Part shown: in pieces, positions 35,014-44,430 of the stretch | Numbering within the stretch: position 1 is the first letter of the stretch | How the letters are laid out: each line of letters begins with the position of its first letter | Assembly: GCF_003143755.1 (NCBI RefSeq) | Contig: NZ_QFRI01000002.1 | Coordinates: forward strand, 1 to 64,000 | DNA length: 64,000 bases | Source of the DNA: Algibacter marinivivus | GTDB lineage: Bacteria; Bacteroidota; Bacteroidia; Flavobacteriales; Flavobacteriaceae | Direction of reading: 5' to 3' | The notes under the pieces: model-generated | What the model saw: only the letters and a program-made list of their open reading frames with translations | Database searches by the model: none | Told to the model about the DNA's origin: nothing | Made by a program: the position numbers and the translations under genes

Positions 35014-37458
35014 TTAATCATTTCCAAGTCTAATAATATCCGCAAATAAACCTGAGGCAGTAACATCTGCACCAGCACCAGCACCTTTAATAATCATAGG
35101 CTGTTTAGGATAACGCTTAGTATAAAACATTACGATATTATCACTTCCTTCTAAGTTATAAAATGGATGTCCTTCTGGTATTTCCTGTAAACTAACACTT
35201 GCTTTTCCATTATCAAATTTTGCTACATATTTTAATTGACAATTGTTGGCTTTCGCTGAAGCATATAAACTTTGATAATGTGCTTCATCTTCAATTAAAG
35301 TATTATAAAAATCATCAACGGTATCACTTTTTAATCCAGATTCCGATAAAAACGATGCGTTTTCAATGTCTTCTAAATTCATTTCAACACCACTTTCTCT
35401 AGCGAGGATTAATATTTTTCGGGCCACATCAACACCGCTTAAATCTATCCTTGGGTCAGGTTCAGTATACCCTTCAACTCCTGCTTGTTTTACAACATCA
35501 TGAAACTTAGTTTTATCTGTGAAATTATTAAAAACAAAATTTAAACTTCCAGATAATACTGCTTGAATAGAGTTTACTTTATCACCAGAAGCAATCAAAT
35601 TACTCAATGTATCAATAACTGGTAATCCTGCACCAACATTGGTTTCAAATAAATAGGGAGCATTATATTTTAATGATAATCGTTTTAATTCTTTATAGTT
35701 GTTATAATCACTTGAACAAGCAATTTTATTACAAGCCACTATAGCAATACTCTCTCTTAAGTATTGAGGATATAAGTTTGCTACATCAGCATTGGCCGTT
35801 ACATCAACAAAAATGCTATTACGCAAATTTAATGCTTTTGCATTTTCAAAGAAACCTTGTAGTGATGCTTTTTCGCCATTAGATAATTGCGTTTTCCAAT
35901 CTTTTAAATTTAGCCCAGAATCATCAAAAATCATTTTCCTAGAATTAGACAAACCAACAACACGAAGATTAATTTTTAAGTTTTCTTTTAAATATTTCTT
36001 CTGTTGTTTTATTTGTTCAACTAAACGCTCTCCAACATTTCCAACTCCAGTAATAAATACATTAAGTTGTTTTGTTTTAGCTTCAAAAAATTGTTCATGC
36101 AATGTGTTAAGTGCTTTCTTTACATCTTTTTCATCTATTACAGCAGTTATGTTTTTCTCTGATGCTCCTTGGGCAATGGCTCTAATATTAATATTGTTTC
36201 TTCCCAAGGTGCTGAACATTTTACCACTAATGCCTTGGTGATTTTTCATACTATCTCCAACAAGAGCAATAATAGATAAGCCTTTTTCTATAATGATAGG
36301 TTCTATTTTGCCTAAAGCAATTTCATTTTCAAAAGTAGCATCAATGGCATCTTTGGCATTTTTAGATTCTTTATCTTCAATTCCTAAGCAGATAGAATGC
36401 TCTGAAGATGCTTGAGTTATCATTATAACATTTATTTTTTCTTGTGATAAGGTTTCAAATAAACGTTTGGAAAACCCAGGAATTCCAACCATTCCACTGC
36501 CTTCAAGTGTCAATAAAGCAATGTTATTTATATTACTAATACCTTTAACTGGACTTGTGGATTTTATGTTTTCGTTAGAAATCACCGTACCAACAGCATC
36601 TGGTTCTAAAGTATTTTTAATGTGAATAGGAATTCCTAAGCTAAGTACAGGCTGTACAGTTGGAGGATATAATACTTTTGCACCAAAATGTGATAACTCC
36701 ATAGCTTCTTGATATGAAATTTTATTGATGGGATAAGCTTGTTTTACCAATTTAGGATTGGTAGTAAACATTCCACTAACATCTGTCCATATTTCCAATT
36801 GATCAACATTTAAGGCTGCGGCAATAATAGCTGCTGTAAAGTCTGAGCCTCCACGACCAAGTGTAGTTTGTTCGCCAGCTTTGGAACTCGCTACAAAACC
36901 TGGCAAAATGGTAATGTTTTGAGGAACTGAGTTAAAATAATCTGTTATGTTTTTGTTTGTAATTTTATAGTCAACCTCAGCTTTTGTATAATTTGAGTTG
37001 GTAATAACTAATTCTTGAGAATTCTTCCTATCTGCCGATAAACCTCTATTTTTCATAGTGCCAGCAATTATGAAAGATGACAACCTTTCACCATAACTCA
37101 CTAATTTATCAGACGTTTTTGGAGATAATTCATTGATTAGAAATATACCTTCCAATAAGTTTTTTAAACTGTTGTGCCTTTCTTCAGCATACTCTAAAAT
37201 GGAATTATTATTCTCAGGATTTAGCTCTTTTATAATACTATAGTGCTTTTCTTTGATGAAATTAAACGTTTCAACAAAGCTTCTATCTTTATTTTGAGCT
37301 TGTTTTCCAGCTAATAATAATTTGTCTGTAATTCCACCAACAGCTGAAACTACACATGCTATGGAATCGTCTTTCCCATAATTTTCTAAAATATTGATGA
37401 CGTTATTTATGTTTTTTGAAGAACCTACAGAAGTTCCTCCGAATTTTAAAACTTTCAT
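35014..37458 (-). CDS. thrA: bifunctional aspartate kinase / homoserine dehydrogenase
   Basis: An 814-residue fusion. Aspartokinase is residues 1-290 (KFGGTSVGSS at 4-13; TLGRGGSDFTAAIIA), followed by two ACT regulatory segments (about 310-450, including GMVGIPGFSKRLFETL and HQGISGKMFSTLGRNNINIRAI). Homoserine dehydrogenase is about 465-814 (VFITGVGNVGERLVEQI, AVLSGSLNFVFN, EGYTEPDPRIDLSGVDVARK). ACT domains imply feedback control by threonine. A Thr-rich leader peptide precedes it, so the operon is also probably controlled by attenuation. Confidence 0.96.
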   Translation of the reverse strand: MKVLKFGGTSVGSSKNINNVINILENYGKDDSIACVVSAVGGITDKLLLAGKQAQNKDRSFVETFNFIKEKHYSIIKELNPENNNSILEYAEERHNSLKNLLEGIFLINELSPKTSDKLVSYGERLSSFIIAGTMKNRGLSADRKNSQELVITNSNYTKAEVDYKITNKNITDYFNSVPQNITILPGFVASSKAGEQTTLGRGGSDFTAAIIAAALNVDQLEIWTDVSGMFTTNPKLVKQAYPINKISYQEAMELSHFGAKVLYPPTVQPVLSLGIPIHIKNTLEPDAVGTVISNENIKSTSPVKGISNINNIALLTLEGSGMVGIPGFSKRLFETLSQEKINVIMITQASSEHSICLGIEDKESKNAKDAIDATFENEIALGKIEPIIIEKGLSIIALVGDSMKNHQGISGKMFSTLGRNNINIRAIAQGASEKNITAVIDEKDVKKALNTLHEQFFEAKTKQLNVFITGVGNVGERLVEQIKQQKKYLKENLKINLRVVGLSNSRKMIFDDSGLNLKDWKTQLSNGEKASLQGFFENAKALNLRNSIFVDVTANADVANLYPQYLRESIAIVACNKIACSSDYNNYKELKRLSLKYNAPYLFETNVGAGLPVIDTLSNLIASGDKVNSIQAVLSGSLNFVFNNFTDKTKFHDVVKQAGVEGYTEPDPRIDLSGVDVARKILILARESGVEMNLEDIENASFLSESGLKSDTVDDFYNTLIEDEAHYQSLYASAKANNCQLKYVAKFDNGKASVSLQEIPEGHPFYNLEGSDNIVMFYTKRYPKQPMIIKGAGAGADVTASGLFADIIRLGND

Positions 37459-37543
37459 GTTTTAATATCTTGTAAATTAAAAATAATGCTTGAAATGTTG
37501 TAATTTTTTAAAATTACAAAAATAGTCTGCGGAATATATATAA
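37459..37543 (-). promoter_or_regulatory. putative thr attenuator region between leader peptide and thrA
   Basis: The leader end forms a stem AACCC/GGGTT (extended by CTA/TAG) over 37544-37565, overlapping the last leader codons. Downstream, TTGTAATTTT and AAATTACAA (about 37496-37520) form a second, AT-only stem before thrA. Ribosome stalling at the Thr codons would block the first stem. Which structure terminates is not clear because no good U run follows. Confidence 0.45.
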
Positions 37544-37651
37544 CTAATAACCCCAAAGGGTTGTAGTATTTGTAGTTGTACCAAAAATAGACGCATTTCC
37601 TTTTAATAAAAAAGAAACAGTTGTAAATGTATTTTGGTTTAATTGAATCAT
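37544..37651 (-). CDS. thrL: threonine operon leader peptide
   Basis: A 35-codon frame starting ATG at 37651 and stopping TAG at 37544-37546. Nine of 35 residues are threonine; positions 25-31 read TTTNTTT, preceded by NTFTTV at 7-12. It ends in LWGY, where codons form one arm of a hairpin. A TAnnTTTG box lies 21 bp upstream. It precedes thrA by 85 bp with no other gene between. The composition and position are the hallmark of attenuation by threonyl-tRNA supply, as in enterobacterial thrL, though the sequence itself is unlike thrL. Symbol given by role. Confidence 0.8.
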   Translation of the reverse strand: MIQLNQNTFTTVSFLLKGNASIFGTTTNTTTLWGY

Positions 37652-37671
37652 TATAGTTATATAATACACAC

Positions 37672-37679
37672 CAAAAGTA
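37672..37679 (-). promoter_or_regulatory. putative -7 box of the thr leader transcript
   Basis: On the minus strand this reads TACTTTTG, an exact TAnnTTTG match. Transcription would begin about 10-15 bases before the leader-peptide ATG. Confidence 0.6.
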
Positions 37680-37729
37680 TTACTTTTAGCCTTATAAAAA
37701 AACTAAAACATTTTTTTTGCAATATTCTT

Positions 37730-37744
37730 ATCTTGATTCAAGAT
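37730..37744. promoter_or_regulatory. 15-bp perfect palindrome between thr leader and nnr
   Basis: ATCTTGATTCAAGAT is symmetrical about its central T. It lies between the divergent thr leader and nnr genes, so it could be an operator for either. No regulator is assigned. Confidence 0.35.
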
Positions 37745-37802
37745 TCGTTTAAAAAAAACGACTATTTGTAATGAGAAATGAAAAATCTATAATTAATTAT
37801 AA

Positions 37803-39356
37803 ATGAAAGTATTTTCTAAAGAACAGATTTACGAAGGTGACAAGCTAACCGCAGAGCGTCAGCAAATTTCTTCAACCGATTTGATGGAGCGTGCAGGTAC
37901 TCAAATTTTTAATTGGATGCATATGCGCATGCAAGGTGCTCAAGTGCCCATTCATGTGTTTTGTGGTATTGGTAATAATGGTGGAGATGGATTAGTTTTG
38001 GCGCGCCATTTAATTACACATGGATATAATGTTAACACATTTATAATCAATTGTAGTGATAAGCGTTCTAAAGATTTTTTAATTAATTATGACCGAATAA
38101 AAAACGTTACTAAAAAGTGGCCTGTACTTTTAAGTTGTGCTGAGGAATTTCCTGAAATAAACCCTGAAGACATTATTGTTGATGCCGTTTTTGGAATTGG
38201 TTTAAATAGACCTGTTGATGAATGGGTAAAGAAATTATTTATGCATTTTAGAGCAAGTAAAGCTTTTACTTTAGCTATTGATATTCCTTCAGGTTTATAT
38301 ACAAATAAGGCTGTTGCGAATGAAGACGAAGTAGTTTGGGCAGGTTTTACATTGAGTTTTGCATCTCCAAAATTAGTGTTTTTTCTACCCGAAACAGCTA
38401 AATATACTGTTCAATGGGAGGTTTTAGATATTGGACTAGATCAAGAGTTTTTATTTGCTACTGAAACTGAAGTAGAATTAATTGGTAAACATGAAGTATT
38501 ACCAAACTACATCCCAAGAGAAAAGTTTTCACATAAAGGGCAATTTGGACACACACTAATTGTTGGCGGTAGCTATGGTAAAATAGGAGCTGTAACTTTA
38601 GCCAGTAGAGCTGCATTATCTGCTGGTGCAGGGTTAGTTTCTGCTTATGTTCCAAAATGCGGATATCATGCTTTACAAGCTTCATTTCCTGAAGCTATGG
38701 TGATTACTGATGCAGATGAAGAGAAGATTACTTCTATTACTTTTGATACAGAACCAACAGTTGTGACTTTTGGAATTGGTGCAGGAATAGATTCTAAAAC
38801 AATAAGTGCTTTTGAAGCCTTTTTGAAGACAAATAAAGTGCCGTTGGTTATTGATGCAGATGGTATAAACATGCTTGCTAAAAAGAAAACATTATTAAAA
38901 CTATTACCAGAAGCCACCATTTTAACGCCTCATCCAAAAGAGTTAGAGCGTTTAATTGGAACTTGGAAAGATGATTTTGATAAACTAGAAAAAATTAAAG
39001 CCTTCTCTAAAAAACATAAATTAATTATATTAGTTAAAGGTGCAAATTCTATTACTATTTTTGGAGATAAGCTTTATGTGAATACAACAGGAAATCCTGG
39101 ATTATCTACTGCTGGAAGTGGTGATGTTTTAACAGGTATTATTACTGGCTTAATCTCTCAAGGTTACCATCCATTAACTGCAACAATTTTTGGTGTTTAT
39201 TTACATGGTAAATCTGCAGACATTGCTGTTGGAGATTTTGGATACCAAAGTTTAATTGCTAGCCATGTTATTGATTATTTAGGAGAGGCTTTTTTAGATT
39301 TGTTTAAACAACCAGAACAACCTCAGTCTCCACAAGAAGAAGAAAATCAGCAATAA
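37803..39356 (+). CDS. nnr: bifunctional NAD(P)H-hydrate epimerase / ADP-dependent dehydratase
   Basis: A 517-residue metabolite-repair enzyme which restores hydrated NAD(P)H. The N-terminal YjeF_N epimerase (1-215) has GIGNNGGDGLVLARHL and DAVFGIGLNRPV. The C-terminal ribokinase-like dehydratase (about 230-500) has HTLIVGGSYGKIGAVTLAS, VIDADGINML, LTPHPKELERLIG and TAGSGDVLTGII. The tail is Gln/Glu/Pro-rich and probably unstructured. A strong terminator follows directly. Confidence 0.95.
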   Translation: MKVFSKEQIYEGDKLTAERQQISSTDLMERAGTQIFNWMHMRMQGAQVPIHVFCGIGNNGGDGLVLARHLITHGYNVNTFIINCSDKRSKDFLINYDRIKNVTKKWPVLLSCAEEFPEINPEDIIVDAVFGIGLNRPVDEWVKKLFMHFRASKAFTLAIDIPSGLYTNKAVANEDEVVWAGFTLSFASPKLVFFLPETAKYTVQWEVLDIGLDQEFLFATETEVELIGKHEVLPNYIPREKFSHKGQFGHTLIVGGSYGKIGAVTLASRAALSAGAGLVSAYVPKCGYHALQASFPEAMVITDADEEKITSITFDTEPTVVTFGIGAGIDSKTISAFEAFLKTNKVPLVIDADGINMLAKKKTLLKLLPEATILTPHPKELERLIGTWKDDFDKLEKIKAFSKKHKLIILVKGANSITIFGDKLYVNTTGNPGLSTAGSGDVLTGIITGLISQGYHPLTATIFGVYLHGKSADIAVGDFGYQSLIASHVIDYLGEAFLDLFKQPEQPQSPQEEENQQ

Positions 39357-39382
39357 AAAAGCCGCTAATTGCGGCTTTTTTT
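39355..39382. terminator. bidirectional terminator between nnr and thioredoxin lipoprotein gene
   Basis: A run of A, stem GCCGC / GCGGC around TAATT, and a run of T. It serves the convergent genes on both sides. Confidence 0.88.
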
Positions 39383-39401
39383 AATTAACTTTTAATTATA
39401 A

Positions 39402-40775
39402 TTAAATACTTTGTTCATCAAAGAGTTTAATTAATTCTTTGCTAGAAGGTCTTGGAGCGTTTGAATCAACAATATTACCCTTAGAATCAATTAAAATGAA
39501 TCTTGGAATACCTTGAATTTGATATTCTTTTACAAAATCAGAATTCCAATCATTATCTGCAAATAATTGTACACCACCAAGTTCTTTTTCATTAACCATA
39601 GTTTTCCATTTTTCATGATCAGCAACTCTATCTATCGAAATACTTACAAACTCAATGTTTTTACCATGGTATTTTTCTTCAACTTCTTTTAAGAATGGAA
39701 TCTCACGTTTACATGGTCCACACCAAGTTGCCCAAACATCAACATATACATATTTTCCTTTTAAATCATCAAGAGACGTTTTTCCTCCTGCATAATTTTC
39801 ATAACCAACAAACTTAGGAGAAGGACTTCCTTTTGCTAACGCCATAAGTTTATTGTATTTTTCGTTTATAATTCCATTGTTCTTTTCGTTCGTTGAATTA
39901 GCTTTAAAGCTGTTATAAAATGCAGTAACATCTTCAGAATAGGTCATATTATAATTTGCAAAATCAAATAATAATGTATTCTTAATTGTCTCGCTATCTA
40001 TAGCGCTAGCAGTTTTTAGGAATGCCATATCGTTAGCAATTGAATCTTTTTCAGCTAATTTATTTGCTATATTAGTATAGTGATCATTTACTAGCCCTTT
40101 ATAGTTGTTTGAAAATTCAAAATCTTCAATATTAGAATAATCTAATTCTCTTACTTCTTTCAAGAAATCTTCAGAAACTTTAAAACCCTCATTTTTAGTA
40201 AAATATTTATGAGCTCTCTCATATGTATTTAATTTACTTAAGTATCCATAATTAAGATTTCTCTTTTCTTTAGCTATAAAATCAGCTGATAATCCTTCAA
40301 AATTAGATAATAACTCCTCTTGAGAATTTTTAAATGCTGTTATCTTTTCTTTATATGCAGACTCATCTAATGAAAAGACTTCTTTGTTTTGTTTTGAAAG
40401 TTCTTTTTCTCCTTTTCGCTTAGCTACTAAATAATTATTTACTTCAGAACCAATGCCTGTGATAGCTATAGTATTATCAAAATCTTTAGCATCATAAGTT
40501 ATGTTTAAAGTATAACCAGGCTCTATATTAAGGAAAATAGGATTTTTACCATCATAAAGCACATAAGATTTAATATCTGTACTTAAAGTATCGATAAAAG
40601 ATCCATCATTAGTTACTTCTAATGTTTCTTTAAAAGATCTATCATCACTATTGATAGTTAAATCTCCTTCTTGCTTATTTGTGATTTTTCCTGTAATTAT
40701 AGCATAATCAGGTTTTACTTCATCTTTGCAAGCAAATAAAGCTATTGCTAAAGCAATACATAATAGTTTTTTCAT
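39402..40775 (-). CDS. TlpA-like thioredoxin-fold lipoprotein
   Basis: A 457-residue lipoprotein (lipobox LFAC, Cys16). The N-terminal part resembles DUF4369 (DYAIITGKITNKQEGDLTI). A long helical middle region (about 120-310) is followed by a C-terminal TlpA/AhpC-type thioredoxin domain with WATWCGPCKREIPFL, EFVSISIDR and YQIQGIPRFILID, including the cis-Pro. It probably reduces or isomerises disulfides in the periplasm. Membrane-anchored proteins of this layout are very common in Bacteroidota. Confidence 0.88.
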   Translation of the reverse strand: MKKLLCIALAIALFACKDEVKPDYAIITGKITNKQEGDLTINSDDRSFKETLEVTNDGSFIDTLSTDIKSYVLYDGKNPIFLNIEPGYTLNITYDAKDFDNTIAITGIGSEVNNYLVAKRKGEKELSKQNKEVFSLDESAYKEKITAFKNSQEELLSNFEGLSADFIAKEKRNLNYGYLSKLNTYERAHKYFTKNEGFKVSEDFLKEVRELDYSNIEDFEFSNNYKGLVNDHYTNIANKLAEKDSIANDMAFLKTASAIDSETIKNTLLFDFANYNMTYSEDVTAFYNSFKANSTNEKNNGIINEKYNKLMALAKGSPSPKFVGYENYAGGKTSLDDLKGKYVYVDVWATWCGPCKREIPFLKEVEEKYHGKNIEFVSISIDRVADHEKWKTMVNEKELGGVQLFADNDWNSDFVKEYQIQGIPRFILIDSKGNIVDSNAPRPSSKELIKLFDEQSI

Positions 40776-40795
40776 TTTTACAATTGTTTAAGTAT

Positions 40796-40803
40796 CAAAA
40801 ATA
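40796..40803 (-). promoter_or_regulatory. putative -7 box for the TlpA-like lipoprotein gene
   Basis: On the minus strand this reads TATTTTTG, a TAnnTTTG match, 20 bp upstream of the ATG at 40775. Confidence 0.45.
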
Positions 40804-40921
40804 GCGAATTGAAAGGCTTTTTTCTTTGTTTTGATAAATTATTAACATTTTTCAGCAATTGAACAAACAAAATAGGTGCTTCTTAAACTTTTTGCTATTT
40901 TGCAAATAAATGTTTATGCTC

Positions 40922-41749
40922 ATGAAAATTAGAATATTTAAAATAGCATGCTTATTATCTATTATTCTCATTACGGGTTGTAGTAAAGAAAATAGTAATA
41001 ATGAAATAAATAATGAACCAGAGGTTGAAAATAATCTAATTTTCTCAGACGAATTTGATAGCAGTAATACTATAGATACAAGTAAATGGAAACATGAAGT
41101 TGTTCCGCCAAATAATGGGAGTTGGTGGAATGGAGAAAAGCAGCATTATACTAGTCGAACAGATAATTCGTACATATCAAATGGCACCTTGAAAATTGTA
41201 GCTAAAAAAGAAACTTATTCTTTTCAAAATTCAACAAAAAATTACACTTCTGCGCGTATAAATTCAAAATTTTCATTTACCTATGGGCGCGTAGATGTAA
41301 GAGCAAAACTTCCCTCAGGAATTGGAACATGGCCAGCAATTTGGATGTTAGGTTCCAATATAACAAGTGTTGGTTGGCCTGCTTGCGGTGAAATTGATAT
41401 TATGGAACATTGGGGCCATCAACCAGCAATTATTACTAGTGCTACGCATAACCCAGCTTGTCATGGTGGTTGCCCAAATGTTGGTGTTGGAAAAACTACA
41501 ATATCAGATTATGATACAGCTTTTCATGTATATTCAATAATATGGAATGAAAATGAAATACAATTTTTAATTGATGATGATTTAAAATATACTTACAATC
41601 CAGAAGTTAAAAATGCTGATAATTGGCCATATACAAAAAATCAGTTTTTAATATTAAATGTTGCAATGGGAGGTGAATGGTTTACTATTGACCCCAATTT
41701 TGAAGAATCAATTATGGAAATAGATTATGTTAGAGTCTATAAAATCTAA
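40922..41749 (+). CDS. GH16 family beta-glucanase (laminarinase-like) lipoprotein
   Basis: A glycoside hydrolase family 16 protein. The catalytic motif EIDIMEH has the nucleophile Glu and acid/base Glu at 161 and 166, counting from an upstream ATG at 40910. Other GH16 marks are FSDEFDSS, WGWNGE-like SWWNGEKQHYT, YGRVDVRAKLPSGIGTWPAIWMLG and a final MEIDYVRVYK. It has a lipoprotein signal with lipobox LITGC. Three in-frame ATGs occur (40910, 40916, 40922); the last gives the usual MKIRIFK start. It probably cleaves beta-1,3-glucan such as laminarin at the cell surface. Confidence 0.93.
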   Translation: MKIRIFKIACLLSIILITGCSKENSNNEINNEPEVENNLIFSDEFDSSNTIDTSKWKHEVVPPNNGSWWNGEKQHYTSRTDNSYISNGTLKIVAKKETYSFQNSTKNYTSARINSKFSFTYGRVDVRAKLPSGIGTWPAIWMLGSNITSVGWPACGEIDIMEHWGHQPAIITSATHNPACHGGCPNVGVGKTTISDYDTAFHVYSIIWNENEIQFLIDDDLKYTYNPEVKNADNWPYTKNQFLILNVAMGGEWFTIDPNFEESIMEIDYVRVYKI

Positions 41750-41756
41750 AAACATA

Positions 41757-42611
41757 TTATATTTTATAAATCAAATCTTTATAATCTACAATCTCAGTAA
41801 TAATATTTAAAGCAAATAATTCTTTCTGAACATTCATAACTGTTTTTTCATTAATCAGTTCTTGAGACCATTCAGTTATACTTAGCCATTCTTGTACATC
41901 TTCTAGTTTCTGTTCATAACGATTAGCAATGGTTTTATCAATACTTGGTATATCTTTAAAATCTATGGTAGTATTATTTATGATATCCAAAATGGTTTTT
42001 AGTTCACTTTCATTTTTCTCAATAAAATCCTCTCTAACCGCAATAACAAAACAAGGCCATGGGGAAGGGCAATTGTCTATTCGTCTAAATACACCTTCAT
42101 CTACAATTGGCTTAGTTGTAAATTTTTCCCATAAAAAATAATCAGCTTTACCATTAGTTAGTCCTTCAACAGCTCCATTAAGGTTTTTAATAACTTCAAA
42201 ATCCAAATCTTTTTCTAAATCCCAATCGTGATTCTCAGCATTTATGTATGCCATTAAATGAGATCCAGAGCCATATCGGCTAATAGCAGCCTTGGTACCT
42301 TTTAAATCTTCAACCGCTTTATATTTTGAATCGTGTGCAACATGAACACCCCAATGCAGTGGAGTTTCAACAAAAGTTTGTACAATTTTGCTTGGATTTC
42401 CAGCTATTATATCTTTAATAATACCTTCCGTTAAAATTACTGCAATATCAATATCACCATCTCTTAATGCTTTACACATAGCACCAGTGCCACCATAATA
42501 ATCATGCCACCTTAGGTTTATACCTTCTTCTTTATATTCGCCTTCTTTAAGTGTTAGATACCAAGCTAAATTAAAATGTTCTGGTACACCTCCAATATTT
42601 ACTTTCTTCAT
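41757..42611 (-). CDS. cytosolic NMT1/SsuA-like substrate-binding-fold protein
   Basis: A 284-residue protein of the periplasmic-binding-protein type II fold, with HFNLAWYLTLKEGEYKEEGINLRWHDYYGG at the start, RDGDIDIAVILTEG and NGKADYFLWEKF. There is no signal peptide or lipobox, and no ABC permease or ATPase gene is near. Proteins of this fold without export signals can be enzymes (for example THI5- or MqnA/MqnD-type). It is the last gene of a five-gene minus-strand cluster and is 12 bp from the nucleoside phosphorylase gene. The real substrate is unknown. Confidence 0.75.
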   Translation of the reverse strand: MKKVNIGGVPEHFNLAWYLTLKEGEYKEEGINLRWHDYYGGTGAMCKALRDGDIDIAVILTEGIIKDIIAGNPSKIVQTFVETPLHWGVHVAHDSKYKAVEDLKGTKAAISRYGSGSHLMAYINAENHDWDLEKDLDFEVIKNLNGAVEGLTNGKADYFLWEKFTTKPIVDEGVFRRIDNCPSPWPCFVIAVREDFIEKNESELKTILDIINNTTIDFKDIPSIDKTIANRYEQKLEDVQEWLSITEWSQELINEKTVMNVQKELFALNIITEIVDYKDLIYKI

Positions 42612-42623
42612 TAAGTCAATCGT

Positions 42624-43493
42624 TTATTCTGTAATTTTATTAAGTGCATAAATAATTAAATTCTCAACTACTGCATTCGGATTTTCGCTAAAAACTCCTA
42701 AAACCCTATTAGCAATAATAGCATTTAAAGAAATTGCTTCGTGTCCTAATAATTTTGATAGACCGTATATAGCAGAAGTCTCCATTTCTAAATTAGTAAC
42801 TTTTACGCCATTAAAGTTAAAATCATCTATTTTAGAGTTTAATTTTGAATCTTGAAGCTCTAAACGAAGTACGCGCCCTTGAGGTCCATAAAATCCTCCA
42901 GCTGTAGCAGTTAAGCCTTTATAAAACGTTTTATTTTCAAATTTTTCTCTAAGCTTGTCACTGCCACTTATTACTATAGGATTTGGTTTTTGTACATGCC
43001 AATTTGTTTGTTGTATAAAAGCGTTTTCAATATCATAATTTCTAATCGAATCAATTTTATATGCTTGAAGCATACCATTAATATCTAATGCATGAGTGCT
43101 TAATAAAAATGAGTCAATAGGAATATTACTTTGTAAAGCTCCAGAAGTCCCTATTCTTATAATATTTAAACTTGTAAGCTTATTTTTGACTTCTCTAGTT
43201 TTAAAGTCTATATTTACTAAAGCATCTAATTCGTTAAGAACAATATCAATATTATCAGCGCCAATACCCGTAGAAATTACTGAAATGCGTTTTTCTTTAT
43301 AATAACCTGTTTGGGTTTTGAATTCGCGTTTTTGAGTTTCAAATTCAATAGAATCAAAATGTGAAGTTACTTTTGATACACGATCTTGGTCGCCAACAAA
43401 AATAATGGTGTTTGAAATGTTTTCAGGTTTTAAATTCAAATGATAAATACTCCCATCTGGATTTAAAATAAGTTCTGATTCTTTAATGGGCAT
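42624..43493 (-). CDS. nucleoside phosphorylase family protein
   Basis: A 289-residue PNP/UDP family member. NTIIFVGDQDRVSKVTSHFD corresponds to the phosphate-binding GDPxR segment, ISVISTGIGADNIDIVLNEL to the second conserved block, LNIIRIGTSGALQ to the GTSG motif, and VTNLEMETSAIYGLSKLLGH to the nucleoside-binding MExE motif. It would split a purine or pyrimidine nucleoside with phosphate. It overlaps the DUF1835 gene by 11 bp. Confidence 0.88.
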   Translation of the reverse strand: MPIKESELILNPDGSIYHLNLKPENISNTIIFVGDQDRVSKVTSHFDSIEFETQKREFKTQTGYYKEKRISVISTGIGADNIDIVLNELDALVNIDFKTREVKNKLTSLNIIRIGTSGALQSNIPIDSFLLSTHALDINGMLQAYKIDSIRNYDIENAFIQQTNWHVQKPNPIVISGSDKLREKFENKTFYKGLTATAGGFYGPQGRVLRLELQDSKLNSKIDDFNFNGVKVTNLEMETSAIYGLSKLLGHEAISLNAIIANRVLGVFSENPNAVVENLIIYALNKITE

Positions 43494-44427
43494 TTGTAAC
43501 AGTTTTGACTAGTTTGTTTTCTTGTTTATTAAATTGAAAATCACTTTTGCTTAAGCCACCAAAAACCATGTCGTTTTTAAACTCTTTTGATGCGTTTAAT
43601 TGACCAATAAGCACTTCGTGCCCTTTTCTATTGAGTTTTACAGAATTCTCAGTAACAGTGTAGAGTGGACTTAAGTAATCAATTATTCTATTTAGTTGTA
43701 AATCTCCATAGCCATAAAAGCCTTGATAATTAAGTGCGTAACCAAGTAAATGATGTTTAGATTTTATATCATTTTCTTTGATAAGGTTTAGTATGTTAGT
43801 TTCTAAAATGTTTAACCCTGAAACAGAATCTGGAAACCGCTCTAAATGCGCTTTTAAACAATTACTCAAATATTTAAATGAAGACGTTTTTGTTATGTAA
43901 GGTTTAAACAAGTTGTGATCTACACCACAATAAATTTGCCAAAGTGTTATAGCTAAATCTAGGTCTTTAGCAGTTAATTTAACCTTCTTTTTGTAATGAT
44001 TCATTAATTGTTCTGGGCTTAATTCTCCTAAACCTTTTAAATCTTTAGTACCAGAAACTCTTCCACTACAAACTAAATATACAGGAAGCTTAATGTTCTT
44101 TTGTTTTAGCATACTAATAACAGCTATCATATTTATATGACAAAACAAATCGTATTCAAACCATATGGTAACTTCATTATATCTATCATTTGCATTATCT
44201 AATTGCGATAATGCAAAGTCAATTTTATTCAAATCCAATTCTATATCATAGAATGTATTTAAAAACTCCCCTCTTTTTTCAATTAAACTCGTTGAATGAA
44301 CAATTTCCTGAGTAGGACCTTCACAGAGCATTTCTTGCCATGTAACAATTTCACCTTGAATTTGTAACTCTTTAAGGTAAGACGTTAATACGCCACCATT
44401 GGTAATGTGCAAAATAGTATGACTCAT
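43483..44427 (-). CDS. DUF1835-domain protein
   Basis: A 314-residue cytosolic protein. The N-terminal half fits DUF1835 (HITNGGVLTSYLKELQIQGEIVTWQEMLCEGP, a pattern with strand-helix and an ITWxExLxEGP motif). The C-terminal half (about 140-314) fits the associated helical domain, with LEANIL-type sequence and RIIDYLSPLYTVTENSVKLNRKGHEVL. Function is unknown. It overlaps the nucleoside phosphorylase gene and is three bases from the SUI1-like gene, so all belong to one transcript. Confidence 0.75.
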   Translation of the reverse strand: MSHTILHITNGGVLTSYLKELQIQGEIVTWQEMLCEGPTQEIVHSTSLIEKRGEFLNTFYDIELDLNKIDFALSQLDNANDRYNEVTIWFEYDLFCHINMIAVISMLKQKNIKLPVYLVCSGRVSGTKDLKGLGELSPEQLMNHYKKKVKLTAKDLDLAITLWQIYCGVDHNLFKPYITKTSSFKYLSNCLKAHLERFPDSVSGLNILETNILNLIKENDIKSKHHLLGYALNYQGFYGYGDLQLNRIIDYLSPLYTVTENSVKLNRKGHEVLIGQLNASKEFKNDMVFGGLSKSDFQFNKQENKLVKTVTNAH

Positions 44428-44430
44428 AAA

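Noticed and set aside
35792-36241. 149-codon plus-strand frame
   Set aside because: It is antisense to thrA, which is intact and highly conserved here; no start signal or domain is seen.
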